A DNA stretch of 5,391 nucleotides. It comes from an uncultured Gemmatimonadota bacterium. Its GTDB lineage: Bacteria; Gemmatimonadota; Gemmatimonadetes; Gemmatimonadales; GWC2-71-9. The stretch lies in contig CAMPKP010000187.1 in assembly GCA_946887295.1 (NCBI GenBank), forward strand, positions 1 through 5,391, given 5' to 3'. The translations under genes were made by a program, and so were the position numbers. The stretch's first letter is position 1, and every line of letters begins with the position of its first letter. The notes beneath the pieces were generated by a model. It saw only the letters and a program-made list of their open reading frames with translations. It ran no database searches and was not told where the DNA came from. This document shows positions 1 to 5,391 of the stretch, one piece after another.

Positions 1-30
1 GCGGATGGCAGCGCCGCGGATGGTAGCGCG
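1..30. repeat. Two tandem imperfect 15-bp units at the left edge
   Basis: Bases 1-15 (gcggatggcagcgcc) and 16-30 (gcggatggtagcgcg) match at 13 of 15 positions. They lie immediately downstream of the B2 stop codon, in the only non-coding sequence at that end. The window edge cuts the region, so more units may exist to the left. No terminator hairpin followed by a U-run can be seen in these 34 bases. Confidence 0.5.
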
Positions 31-34
31 CGCG

Positions 35-1273
35 CTATTCGTGCCGGAGCGCCTCCACGGGATCCATGCGGGACGCCCGGTTGGCGGGAATGAGGCCGAA
101 GACCAGCCCGATCGCGACGCTCACGCCGCAGGCGAGCATGATGCTCCAGAGGGGCACGGCGGATTCGAGGCTGAGGGCGGCCTTCAGCAGGGCGCCCGCC
201 CCGAGGCCGAAAAGGATGCCGAGGGCGCCGCCGACCAGCGTCAGGGTGGCGGCCTCGACCAGGAACTGCCACAGCACCTCCCGCCGGGTGGCGCCGAGCG
301 CCTTCCGCAGGCCGATCTCCTTGGTGCGATCGCTGACCGAGACCATCATGATCGCCATCACGCCGATCCCGCCCACCAGGAGCGCCACGCTCGACAGCGC
401 CACCATCGCAAGGAAGAAATAGGAGGTGAACTTGCCGACCACGTCCAGGATCTGGTCCTGAGTGATGAGATCGAAGGTGTTCGGGTCGCTGGGCCGCAGG
501 TTTCTCGTGCGGCGCAGCGCTACGGTCACGGCATCCATCGCCGTGCCGACATCCACCCCGGCCCGCGGCTTGACCGCCACGAAGAGCGCGTTGGTCTCGT
601 CGTACTGGAAGCTCTCTCGCGCCGCGGCGAAGGGGACGACCCCGCCGGTGGCCTGGCCCGGCGGCTCGAAGATGTTGGAAGGCTTTTCGAAGATTCCGAT
701 GACGCGGAACGCGGTCCCGCCGACCCGGACCCGGGCGCCGAGCGGATCGACACGCCCGAACAGCCGGTCCGCCACGGCGCTCTCCAGCACGATGACCGGC
801 TCGCCGGTCAGCTCGGCGCGGCTGAAGAAGCGGCCCCGCAGCAGCGTGCCTCCCTGGATGTCCATGTACCGGTCGTCGGCACCGAACACGACCACCTGCT
901 GGGTCCGGACGCCCTGGTATTCCACCTTCTGGAACACCTGCACCCAGATCCCGGCGTAGCGGATCTCGGGGAGGCGACGGATGGCCTCGGCGTCGCTGCG
1001 CTGAAGGACCGGCCTGATCCGAACCTCGTAGGGGAGGCGGTCGGGGTTCACCGGCGTCTGGGAGAAATACCGGATGACGTAGAACGTGGTGGGCCCCGCG
1101 ACTTCGATCGCATTGAAAATCTGGCGGCGGATCCCCTGGACCAGCGAGGCCACCGCCATCACCGTCGTCACCCCGATCACGACCCCGAGAATCGTCAGGG
1201 CGGAGCGGAGCTTGTTGGACCGGATCGAGTCGAGCGCGATGGCCACCCCTTCGCCGATGTTCCGGAGTATCAC
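35..1273 (-). CDS. MacB/FtsX-like ABC transporter permease, type B, second copy (B2)
   Basis: A 412-residue permease paralogous to B1, sharing ALDSxRSNKxRxALTILGVxIGVT and AGPxTFYVxRYFS in the first 71 residues. Helices lie at about 24-47, 283-310, 343-366 and 373-396, with the extracytoplasmic domain between the first two. The coupling motif is VSDRTKEIGLRKALGATR (313-330), slightly off the TERTREIG of the others. The C-terminus is IPANRASRMDPVEALRHE. GRFFS (147-151) and LRPSDPNTF (259-267) are kept, and a Pro/Gly-rich loop, EPPGQATGG, falls at 203-211. The start is GTG at 1273, four nucleotides after the A2 stop. No in-frame ATG occurs before Met39, which lies inside helix 1, so GTG is the only sensible start. 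It is the last gene visible in the cluster and ends with TAG 34 nt from the window edge. It probably pairs with A2; the substrate is unknown. Confidence 0.94.
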   Translation of the reverse strand: MILRNIGEGVAIALDSIRSNKLRSALTILGVVIGVTTVMAVASLVQGIRRQIFNAIEVAGPTTFYVIRYFSQTPVNPDRLPYEVRIRPVLQRSDAEAIRRLPEIRYAGIWVQVFQKVEYQGVRTQQVVVFGADDRYMDIQGGTLLRGRFFSRAELTGEPVIVLESAVADRLFGRVDPLGARVRVGGTAFRVIGIFEKPSNIFEPPGQATGGVVPFAAARESFQYDETNALFVAVKPRAGVDVGTAMDAVTVALRRTRNLRPSDPNTFDLITQDQILDVVGKFTSYFFLAMVALSSVALLVGGIGVMAIMMVSVSDRTKEIGLRKALGATRREVLWQFLVEAATLTLVGGALGILFGLGAGALLKAALSLESAVPLWSIMLACGVSVAIGLVFGLIPANRASRMDPVEALRHE

Positions 1274-1275
1274 GG

Positions 1276-1288
1276 CCTCATTCCACCC
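1276..1288 (-). promoter_or_regulatory. Probable ribosome binding site of B2 at the A2/B2 junction
   Basis: Minus-strand GGGTGGAATGAGG runs across the end of A2 up to the B2 GTG. GGTGGA is eight nucleotides from the GTG, an acceptable if imperfect match. GAGG is closer to the anti-Shine-Dalgarno complement but only two nucleotides away, which is short. With the 4-nt gap between A2 and B2, ribosomes finishing A2 would be placed to reinitiate at the GTG. Confidence 0.45.
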
Positions 1289-2522
1289 GGAGCGCGGTGA
1301 TCGGATCCAGCCGCGCGGCCCGCGAGGCGGGGTAGACCCCGAAGAGCGTGCCGGCGCCGGTCCCGACCGCCAGCGCGAGCGCGACCGACCACAGCGTGAT
1401 CCGCGCGGGCAGCGGCGTGAAGGTCGAGACGCCGAACGCGAGCGCCCAGCCGATCAGCACGCCCAGCGCCCCACCGGCCGAGGTGAGCACCAGGGCCTCG
1501 ACCAGAAACTGCCGGCGGATGTCGGCGCGGGTCGCCCCGAGCGACTTCCGGAGGCCGATCTCGCGGGTCCGCTCGTTCACGGTCATCAGCATGATGTTCA
1601 TGATGACGATGCCACCTACGATTACGCCGATCGCGACGACGGCAGGGATGGCGGTGAAGAGGAGACTGGTGAGCTGCTTCCAGAACGCCACGAAGGCGTC
1701 GGCCTTGTCCACCGTGAAGTCGTTCTCTTCCCCCGGCCGGAGGCGGTGCGCGACCCGCATCGCCTCCTCCGCCCGCGCCATCCCGCCCTCGATGGCGTCC
1801 GCGCTCGCCATCTTCACCGAGACCACCGTGGTCTTGCGGCGTCCGTAGGCGGCCTCGAACGTGGTGAAGGGAAGCAGGACGAACGCGTCGAAGGACTGGC
1901 CCAGGAGGCGGCCCTTGGGCGCGATGACCCCTTTCACCGTCACCTCGTGGCCGTCGAGGCGTACCCGCTTGCCGACGGCGGTGAGCGGGTCGTCGAAGAG
2001 CTTCTCCGCGATCTCGTGGCCCAGCGCCGCCACCGGCCGCCGGCCGTTCACGTCCTGCTCGGTGAGCGGCGAGCCGGCCAGGAAGGTGTAGTCCTGCACC
2101 ACCTGGTAGGGCGCGGTGATGCCGAAGACCAGCACGTTGATCACGTTGCGGTCGCGGTAGCTCACCGAGCCCACGGGCGTGGGCCAGCCCGACTGGAGCG
2201 CCACCGCCACCGCGTCGGGCACCGCCTCGGCGACGGTCTCGGCGTCCTCTACCGTGACGAGCGGGCGCTTGGCGATGGCGCGGACCTGGTCGTCGTCCAT
2301 CAGGCCTATCGAGATGGGCCCGCGGCGGACCTGGAAGGTGTTGGTGCCGATCATGCTCGCCGTGAGCGTGCCGCTCACGTACGAGTTCATTCCCTGGATG
2401 ATGGCCACCACGACGATCAGGAAGGCGACGGAGACGAGAATGCCCAGGAGAGTGAAGAACGACCGCAGCTTGCTGGTCCAGATCGCCTGGACGGCCAGGC
2501 GGAGGGCCTCGGTGAGGGGCAT
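1278..2522 (-). CDS. MacB/FtsX-like ABC transporter permease, type A, second copy (A2)
   Basis: A 414-residue permease clearly paralogous to A1: 28 of the first 50 residues are identical by eye, and GGIVIMNIMLM in helix 2 is the same. Helices lie at about 21-43, 288-314, 347-367 and 377-398. The coupling motif is VNERTREIGLRKSLGATR (315-332), with Ser where the other three have Ala. The C-terminus is YPASRAARLDPITALRVE. The extracytoplasmic domain is more divergent: the usual GRxFT turn reads AGSPLT (149-154), and the LFPGLDPVGK stretch has become LFDDPLTAVGK. LRPGEENDF (261-269) is kept before helix 2. The ATG at 2522 gives the same MPxxEAxRLA start as A1. No Shine-Dalgarno sequence sits at normal spacing; the nearest, AAGGGG, is 18 nt away inside a palindrome. 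It probably pairs with B2, four nucleotides downstream; a mixed pairing with B1 cannot be excluded. Confidence 0.94.
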   Translation of the reverse strand: MPLTEALRLAVQAIWTSKLRSFFTLLGILVSVAFLIVVVAIIQGMNSYVSGTLTASMIGTNTFQVRRGPISIGLMDDDQVRAIAKRPLVTVEDAETVAEAVPDAVAVALQSGWPTPVGSVSYRDRNVINVLVFGITAPYQVVQDYTFLAGSPLTEQDVNGRRPVAALGHEIAEKLFDDPLTAVGKRVRLDGHEVTVKGVIAPKGRLLGQSFDAFVLLPFTTFEAAYGRRKTTVVSVKMASADAIEGGMARAEEAMRVAHRLRPGEENDFTVDKADAFVAFWKQLTSLLFTAIPAVVAIGVIVGGIVIMNIMLMTVNERTREIGLRKSLGATRADIRRQFLVEALVLTSAGGALGVLIGWALAFGVSTFTPLPARITLWSVALALAVGTGAGTLFGVYPASRAARLDPITALRVE

Positions 2523-2534
2523 GCTGCAAAGATA

Positions 2535-2546
2535 AAGGGGCCCCTT
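2535..2546. repeat. Perfect 12-bp palindrome in the B1/A2 intergenic gap
   Basis: AAGGGGCCCCTT is a perfect palindrome occupying about half of the 25-nt gap between the B1 stop and the A2 start. It has no central loop, so as RNA it would only fold as a strained short hairpin. No U-run follows on the minus strand (TTATCTTTGC comes next), so it does not look like an intrinsic terminator. Its minus-strand AAGGGG half is the only purine-rich Shine-Dalgarno-like sequence before A2. One such 12-mer is expected by chance in a window this size, but not particularly in so short a gap. Confidence 0.6.
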
Positions 2547-2547
2547 C

Positions 2548-3804
2548 CTATTCGTACCTGAGGGCCTCCACCGGATCCAGCTTCGAGGCCTTGTTGGCGG
2601 GATAGAGGCCGAAGAGGACGCCGGTCAGCACCGACGCGACGACCGCCGCCACCACGGAGATGAGCGGCACCGAGGCGGGGACCGGCGTGAAGGAGCGGAC
2701 CCCCCACGCGATGCCCGCGCCCAGCGCCATGCCGACCAGGCAGCCGACCAGGGTGAGCGTGGCGGCCTCCACCAGGAACTGGAACATGATCTCGCCCCGG
2801 GTGGCGCCGAGCGCCTTGCGGACGCCGATCTCGCGGGTGCGCTCGGTCACGCTGATCATCATGATCGCCACCACCCCGACCCCGCCCACCATCAGTCCCA
2901 CGCTCGAGAGCGCGATCATCGCGACGAAGAACCCGGCCGTGACCTTGTTGAACGCCTCCAGCACACGGTCCGAGGTGACCAGCGCGAAGTTGTTGTCCTC
3001 GCTCGGACGGAGGCCGCGCCGGCTGCGGAGAGCGGCGGTGACCTGGTCCTGCGCCTCGGCGATCGTCGCGGTCTCGGTGGGGACCACGGCGATCTCCATC
3101 CAGCCCGCCTGGAAGTCCGCCACCTTCAGGAAGGTGGTGTGCGGGATGGCCAGACGCGGATCGTCGGCCTCACTGAACAGCGACGAGGCCTCGGCGTGCA
3201 GGCCCACCACCTCGAAGGGCAGTCCGTAGATCTTGATCCGCTTGCCGACCGGATCGAGGCCGGGGAAGAGGGACTCGGCCAGCTTGTCGTTGATCACGGC
3301 CACACGGGCCCCGGCGGCGTACTCGATGGCCGTGAAGTTGCGGCCTGCCAGGATGTCGCCGCCGTTGACCTGGGGCCAGGTCCAGCTGAATCCGGCGAGC
3401 CTGACGCTGCTCAGGTCGGTGCCCTCGTAGCTCACGGGACCCTCGGTGTACTCCCCGATGTTGACGTCCCGCACCGCCGGGAGCCGCCGGATCAGATCGG
3501 CCTCGGCCACCGTGATCTCCGGCATCTTCCGCCAGGGCGACAGCTCCTCGGACCCGTCGGAGATCTCCAGCCCGCCCGAGAAATACCGCACCACGTAGAA
3601 GGTCTTGGGGCCAGCCGACTCCAGGATGCCGGTGATGCTCCGGTTGATGCCGGTGATCGCGGCCGCCATCGCGATCACCACCGTGACCCCGATGGCGACG
3701 CCCAGAATGGTGAGCGCCGCGCGCACCTTGTTCGACCGCAGCGAGTCCAGCGCGATGCCCGCGCCCTCCAGCATCCGCGACAGCAGCGTGAAGCGCGCGA
3801 TCAT
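2548..3804 (-). CDS. MacB/FtsX-like ABC transporter permease, type B, first copy (B1)
   Basis: A 418-residue permease with helix 1 at about residues 29-52, an extracytoplasmic domain at about 53-288, and helices 2-4 at about 290-318, 349-369 and 380-401. The coupling motif VTERTREIGVRKALGATR lies at 319-336 and the C-terminus is YPANKASKLDPVEALRYE. The N-terminal ALDSLRSNKVRAALTILGV and AGPKTFYVVRYFS are nearly identical to those of B2 and differ from the A type. The domain shares LFPGLDPVGK with A1 and has a tryptophan-rich patch, FSWTWPQ (139-145), not seen in the other three. The ATG at 3804 overlaps the A1 stop as ATGA and has a good Shine-Dalgarno match, so the two are probably translationally coupled. 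A start at Met11 (3774) would fit B2's length slightly less well and lacks the coupling signal. It probably forms a heterodimer with A1; the substrate is unknown. Confidence 0.95.
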   Translation of the reverse strand: MIARFTLLSRMLEGAGIALDSLRSNKVRAALTILGVAIGVTVVIAMAAAITGINRSITGILESAGPKTFYVVRYFSGGLEISDGSEELSPWRKMPEITVAEADLIRRLPAVRDVNIGEYTEGPVSYEGTDLSSVRLAGFSWTWPQVNGGDILAGRNFTAIEYAAGARVAVINDKLAESLFPGLDPVGKRIKIYGLPFEVVGLHAEASSLFSEADDPRLAIPHTTFLKVADFQAGWMEIAVVPTETATIAEAQDQVTAALRSRRGLRPSEDNNFALVTSDRVLEAFNKVTAGFFVAMIALSSVGLMVGGVGVVAIMMISVTERTREIGVRKALGATRGEIMFQFLVEAATLTLVGCLVGMALGAGIAWGVRSFTPVPASVPLISVVAAVVASVLTGVLFGLYPANKASKLDPVEALRYE

Positions 3805-5042
3805 TCGGCCCTCAGGGCCACGATCGGGTCCAGCCTCGAGGCGCGACTCGCCGGGTAGACGCCGGCCACGATGCCCACCGTCACGCCCAGCAGCACCCCG
3901 ACGGCGACCGACCAGGGCGCCACCGCGGCCGGGAGCGGCGTGAGCGCCTTCACCACGAAGGCGAGCACAATGCCGAGACCGATGCCCATCATGGCACCGG
4001 CGGCGGAGAGCGTCGCCGACTCGACCACGAACTGCGCCAGGATGTCGCGCCGGCGGGCGCCCAGCGCCTTGCGGATCCCGATCTCACGGGTGCGCTCGCT
4101 CACCGCCATCAGCATGATGTTCATGATCACGATGCCGCCCACCACCAGGGAGATGGCGACCAGGCCGGGGAGCGCGAGGAACAGGATCCGCGAGATCTTC
4201 TGCCACATGCCCAGCGCGCCCTCCGCGGTCTGGAAGGCGAAGTTGTTCTCCTCGGACGGCTTGAGCTGCCGGCGGCTGCGCATGGCGGCTTCGGCCTCCG
4301 CCAGGGCCCGCTGCATCTGCGCGGGGTCGTCGGTGCGGACGATGAGCGCGTCCAGGATGTTGATGGGACAGATGAGGCGCCGTCCCTGGGCGCTGAACGG
4401 CATGACCGCGAACTTGTCCAGCGAGATGCCGAACAGCGTGCCCTGCGGAGCCACCACGCCGATGATCCGGTAGGGAAGGCCGCCGATGCGGACCTGCTTG
4501 CCGACCGGGTCGAGGCCGGGAAAGAGCTTCTCGCCCAGCTCGTGCCCGATCACCAGCACCGGCTGGCCCACTCGAACTTCCTGCGCGGTGAAGGCCCGGC
4601 CCGCGGCGAGCTCGTAGTTCCGGATCCGGAAGTAGCTCTCCTCGGTTCCCACGAGGTCGATGTCCTTTGCGACCTTGCCGTCGTAGTGCACCGACACCCG
4701 GTCCTCGCAGAAGTTCGCGAAGGTCGCCGGGGTCTGGATCCGGGCCCGCACGAAGTCGGCATCGTCGTAGCTCACCCGCGGGCGCCGCCGCCACGCCAGC
4801 CAGGTCTCCCGGGTGATGTTGCCCATGTTGATGCTGGGCCGCTGGCGCAGCTCGAAGGTGTTGGCGCCGATCAGGGTGTTGGCGAACCGATCCACCATGT
4901 ACCGGTTCATGCCTTGCACGATCGACACCACGGCGATCAGGAACGTGACCCCGATCAGCACGCCCACCAGGGAGAAGAAGCTCTTGAGCTTCTGCCCCCG
5001 GATGGTCCGGAGGGCGAGGCGGACGGCTTCGAGGAAAGGCAT
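3801..5042 (-). CDS. MacB/FtsX-like ABC transporter permease, type A, first copy (A1)
   Basis: A 413-residue integral membrane subunit with the complete MacB-like plan. Helix 1 is at about residues 21-43, an extracytoplasmic MacB_PCD-like domain at about 45-280, and helices 2-4 at about 286-313, 346-366 and 376-397. The cytoplasmic segment SERTREIGIRKALGAR (315-330) after helix 2 is the hallmark that contacts the ATPase. The C-terminus YPASRASRLDPIVALRAE is also family-typical. In the periplasmic domain, GRAFT (148-152), LFPGLDPVGK and LKPSEENNF (260-268) match the consensus. It contains two cysteines, Cys112 and Cys225, both predicted outside the cytoplasm; none of the other three permeases has one there. 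The ATG at 5042 is chosen because MPFLEAVRLA aligns with the start of A2; the Shine-Dalgarno match before it is weak (CCTGAGCC). Its last codons overlap the start of B1. It probably pairs with B1; the substrate is unknown. Confidence 0.95.
   Translation of the reverse strand: MPFLEAVRLALRTIRGQKLKSFFSLVGVLIGVTFLIAVVSIVQGMNRYMVDRFANTLIGANTFELRQRPSINMGNITRETWLAWRRRPRVSYDDADFVRARIQTPATFANFCEDRVSVHYDGKVAKDIDLVGTEESYFRIRNYELAAGRAFTAQEVRVGQPVLVIGHELGEKLFPGLDPVGKQVRIGGLPYRIIGVVAPQGTLFGISLDKFAVMPFSAQGRRLICPINILDALIVRTDDPAQMQRALAEAEAAMRSRRQLKPSEENNFAFQTAEGALGMWQKISRILFLALPGLVAISLVVGGIVIMNIMLMAVSERTREIGIRKALGARRRDILAQFVVESATLSAAGAMMGIGLGIVLAFVVKALTPLPAAVAPWSVAVGVLLGVTVGIVAGVYPASRASRLDPIVALRAE
3805..3814 (-). 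promoter_or_regulatory. Ribosome binding site of B1 inside the 3' end of A1
   Basis: Read on the minus strand, TGAGGGCCGA directly precedes the B1 ATG. GAGGG (3813-3809) is four nucleotides from the start, a good Shine-Dalgarno match. It is made from the codons of the A1 C-terminus (CTG AGG GCC GAA, encoding LRAE) and sits next to the ATGA stop/start overlap. Together these indicate translational coupling of A1 and B1 and decide the B1 start. The site lies within the 13-bp inverted repeat GGCCCT-C-AGGGCC (3807-3819), which follows from the same codons. Confidence 0.7.
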
Positions 5043-5059
5043 GGCTCAGGCGTCCGCGA

Positions 5060-5069
5060 GACCATGGTC
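5060..5069. repeat. 10-bp palindrome in the ATPase/A1 gap
   Basis: GACCATGGTC is a perfect palindrome just after the ATPase stop codon, within the 29-nt gap before A1. The ATG inside it (5065) is out of frame with A1 and reads through into A1 in the wrong phase, so it is not the A1 start. The other wide junction of the cluster, B1/A2, also carries a palindrome, but the two sequences are unrelated. No function is evident. Confidence 0.4.
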
Positions 5070-5071
5070 CA

Positions 5072-5391
<320 letters not shown>

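Noticed and set aside
5..1300. A 431-codon open frame on the plus strand, antisense to B2
   Set aside because: The translation is rich in His, Asp, Arg and Gly, has no recognisable domain, and exactly overlies a clear permease gene. Such frames arise opposite G+C-rich coding sequence.
1270..2529. A 419-codon minus-strand frame overlapping A2 in another phase
   Set aside because: It is Arg/Gly/Ala/His-rich with no motif, whereas the A2 frame encodes a complete MacB-like permease.
2531..2547. Intrinsic terminator between B1 and A2
   Set aside because: The palindrome has no loop and is not followed by a U-run on the minus strand. Co-transcription of both modules is more likely.
1086..2561. A 491-codon open frame on the plus strand, longer than any real gene here, antisense to A2
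   Set aside because: It crosses from the B2 antisense region through A2 into the intergenic gap. Its composition is biased and charged, without domains. The opposite strand encodes a full transporter with every family motif, so length alone is not evidence.
3807..3819. Inverted repeat GGCCCT-C-AGGGCC at the A1/B1 junction as an operator
   Set aside because: It lies inside coding sequence and results from the codons for the conserved ALRAE C-terminus. A transcription-factor site in the middle of an operon is unlikely.
35..5042. Assigning a specific role such as macrolide export (MacB), lipoprotein release (LolCE) or cell division (FtsX)
   Set aside because: All four proteins share only the common permease fold. 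MacB is fused to its ATPase, LolCE would be a single pair, and FtsX has a different partner and size. No substrate-specific feature is visible.

Overview
The window holds one co-directional gene cluster, all read from the minus strand (right to left). It contains the C-terminal part of an ABC-transporter ATPase of the LolD/MacB group and then four complete, separately encoded permeases with the MacB/FtsX architecture: one N-terminal transmembrane helix, a large extracytoplasmic domain of about 240 residues, and three C-terminal helices. No RNA gene, CRISPR array, insertion sequence or plus-strand gene is supported. The longest stretch without a gene is the 34 bases at the left edge.

Layout in transcription order: ATPase (5391 to 5072, 5' end outside the window); 29-nt gap; permease A1 (5042 to 3801); 4-nt ATGA overlap; permease B1 (3804 to 2548); 25-nt gap; permease A2 (2522 to 1278); 4-nt gap; permease B2 (1273 to 35). 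The labels A and B are mine. A1 and A2 share one N-terminal signature (MPxxEAxRLA, KLxSFFxLxG, QGMN, IGxNTF). B1 and B2 share another (ALDSxRSNKxRxALTILG, AGPxTFYVxRYFS). The order is therefore ATPase-A-B-A-B: a two-gene permease module present twice in tandem. Junctions inside each module are very tight, and those at the module edges are looser.

Likely function: each A-B pair probably forms a heterodimeric membrane unit, as LolC and LolE do, driven by ATPase dimers made from the upstream gene. Family knowledge suggests a mechanotransmission-type exporter or extractor that uses ATP hydrolysis to move the extracytoplasmic domains rather than a substrate channel through the membrane. The substrate cannot be read from this sequence. 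No periplasmic adaptor (HlyD/MacA type), outer-membrane protein or regulator lies in the window; any such partner and the operon promoter would be beyond the right edge.

Organism: the DNA is G+C-rich (about two thirds by eye), uses G/C at third positions and is densely packed. Paired stand-alone MacB-like permeases of this kind remind me of soil phyla such as Gemmatimonadota or Acidobacteriota. That is an impression from the protein sequences, not a database result. Nothing here looks like a wholly new system; the A-B-A-B arrangement served by one visible ATPase is the most notable point.
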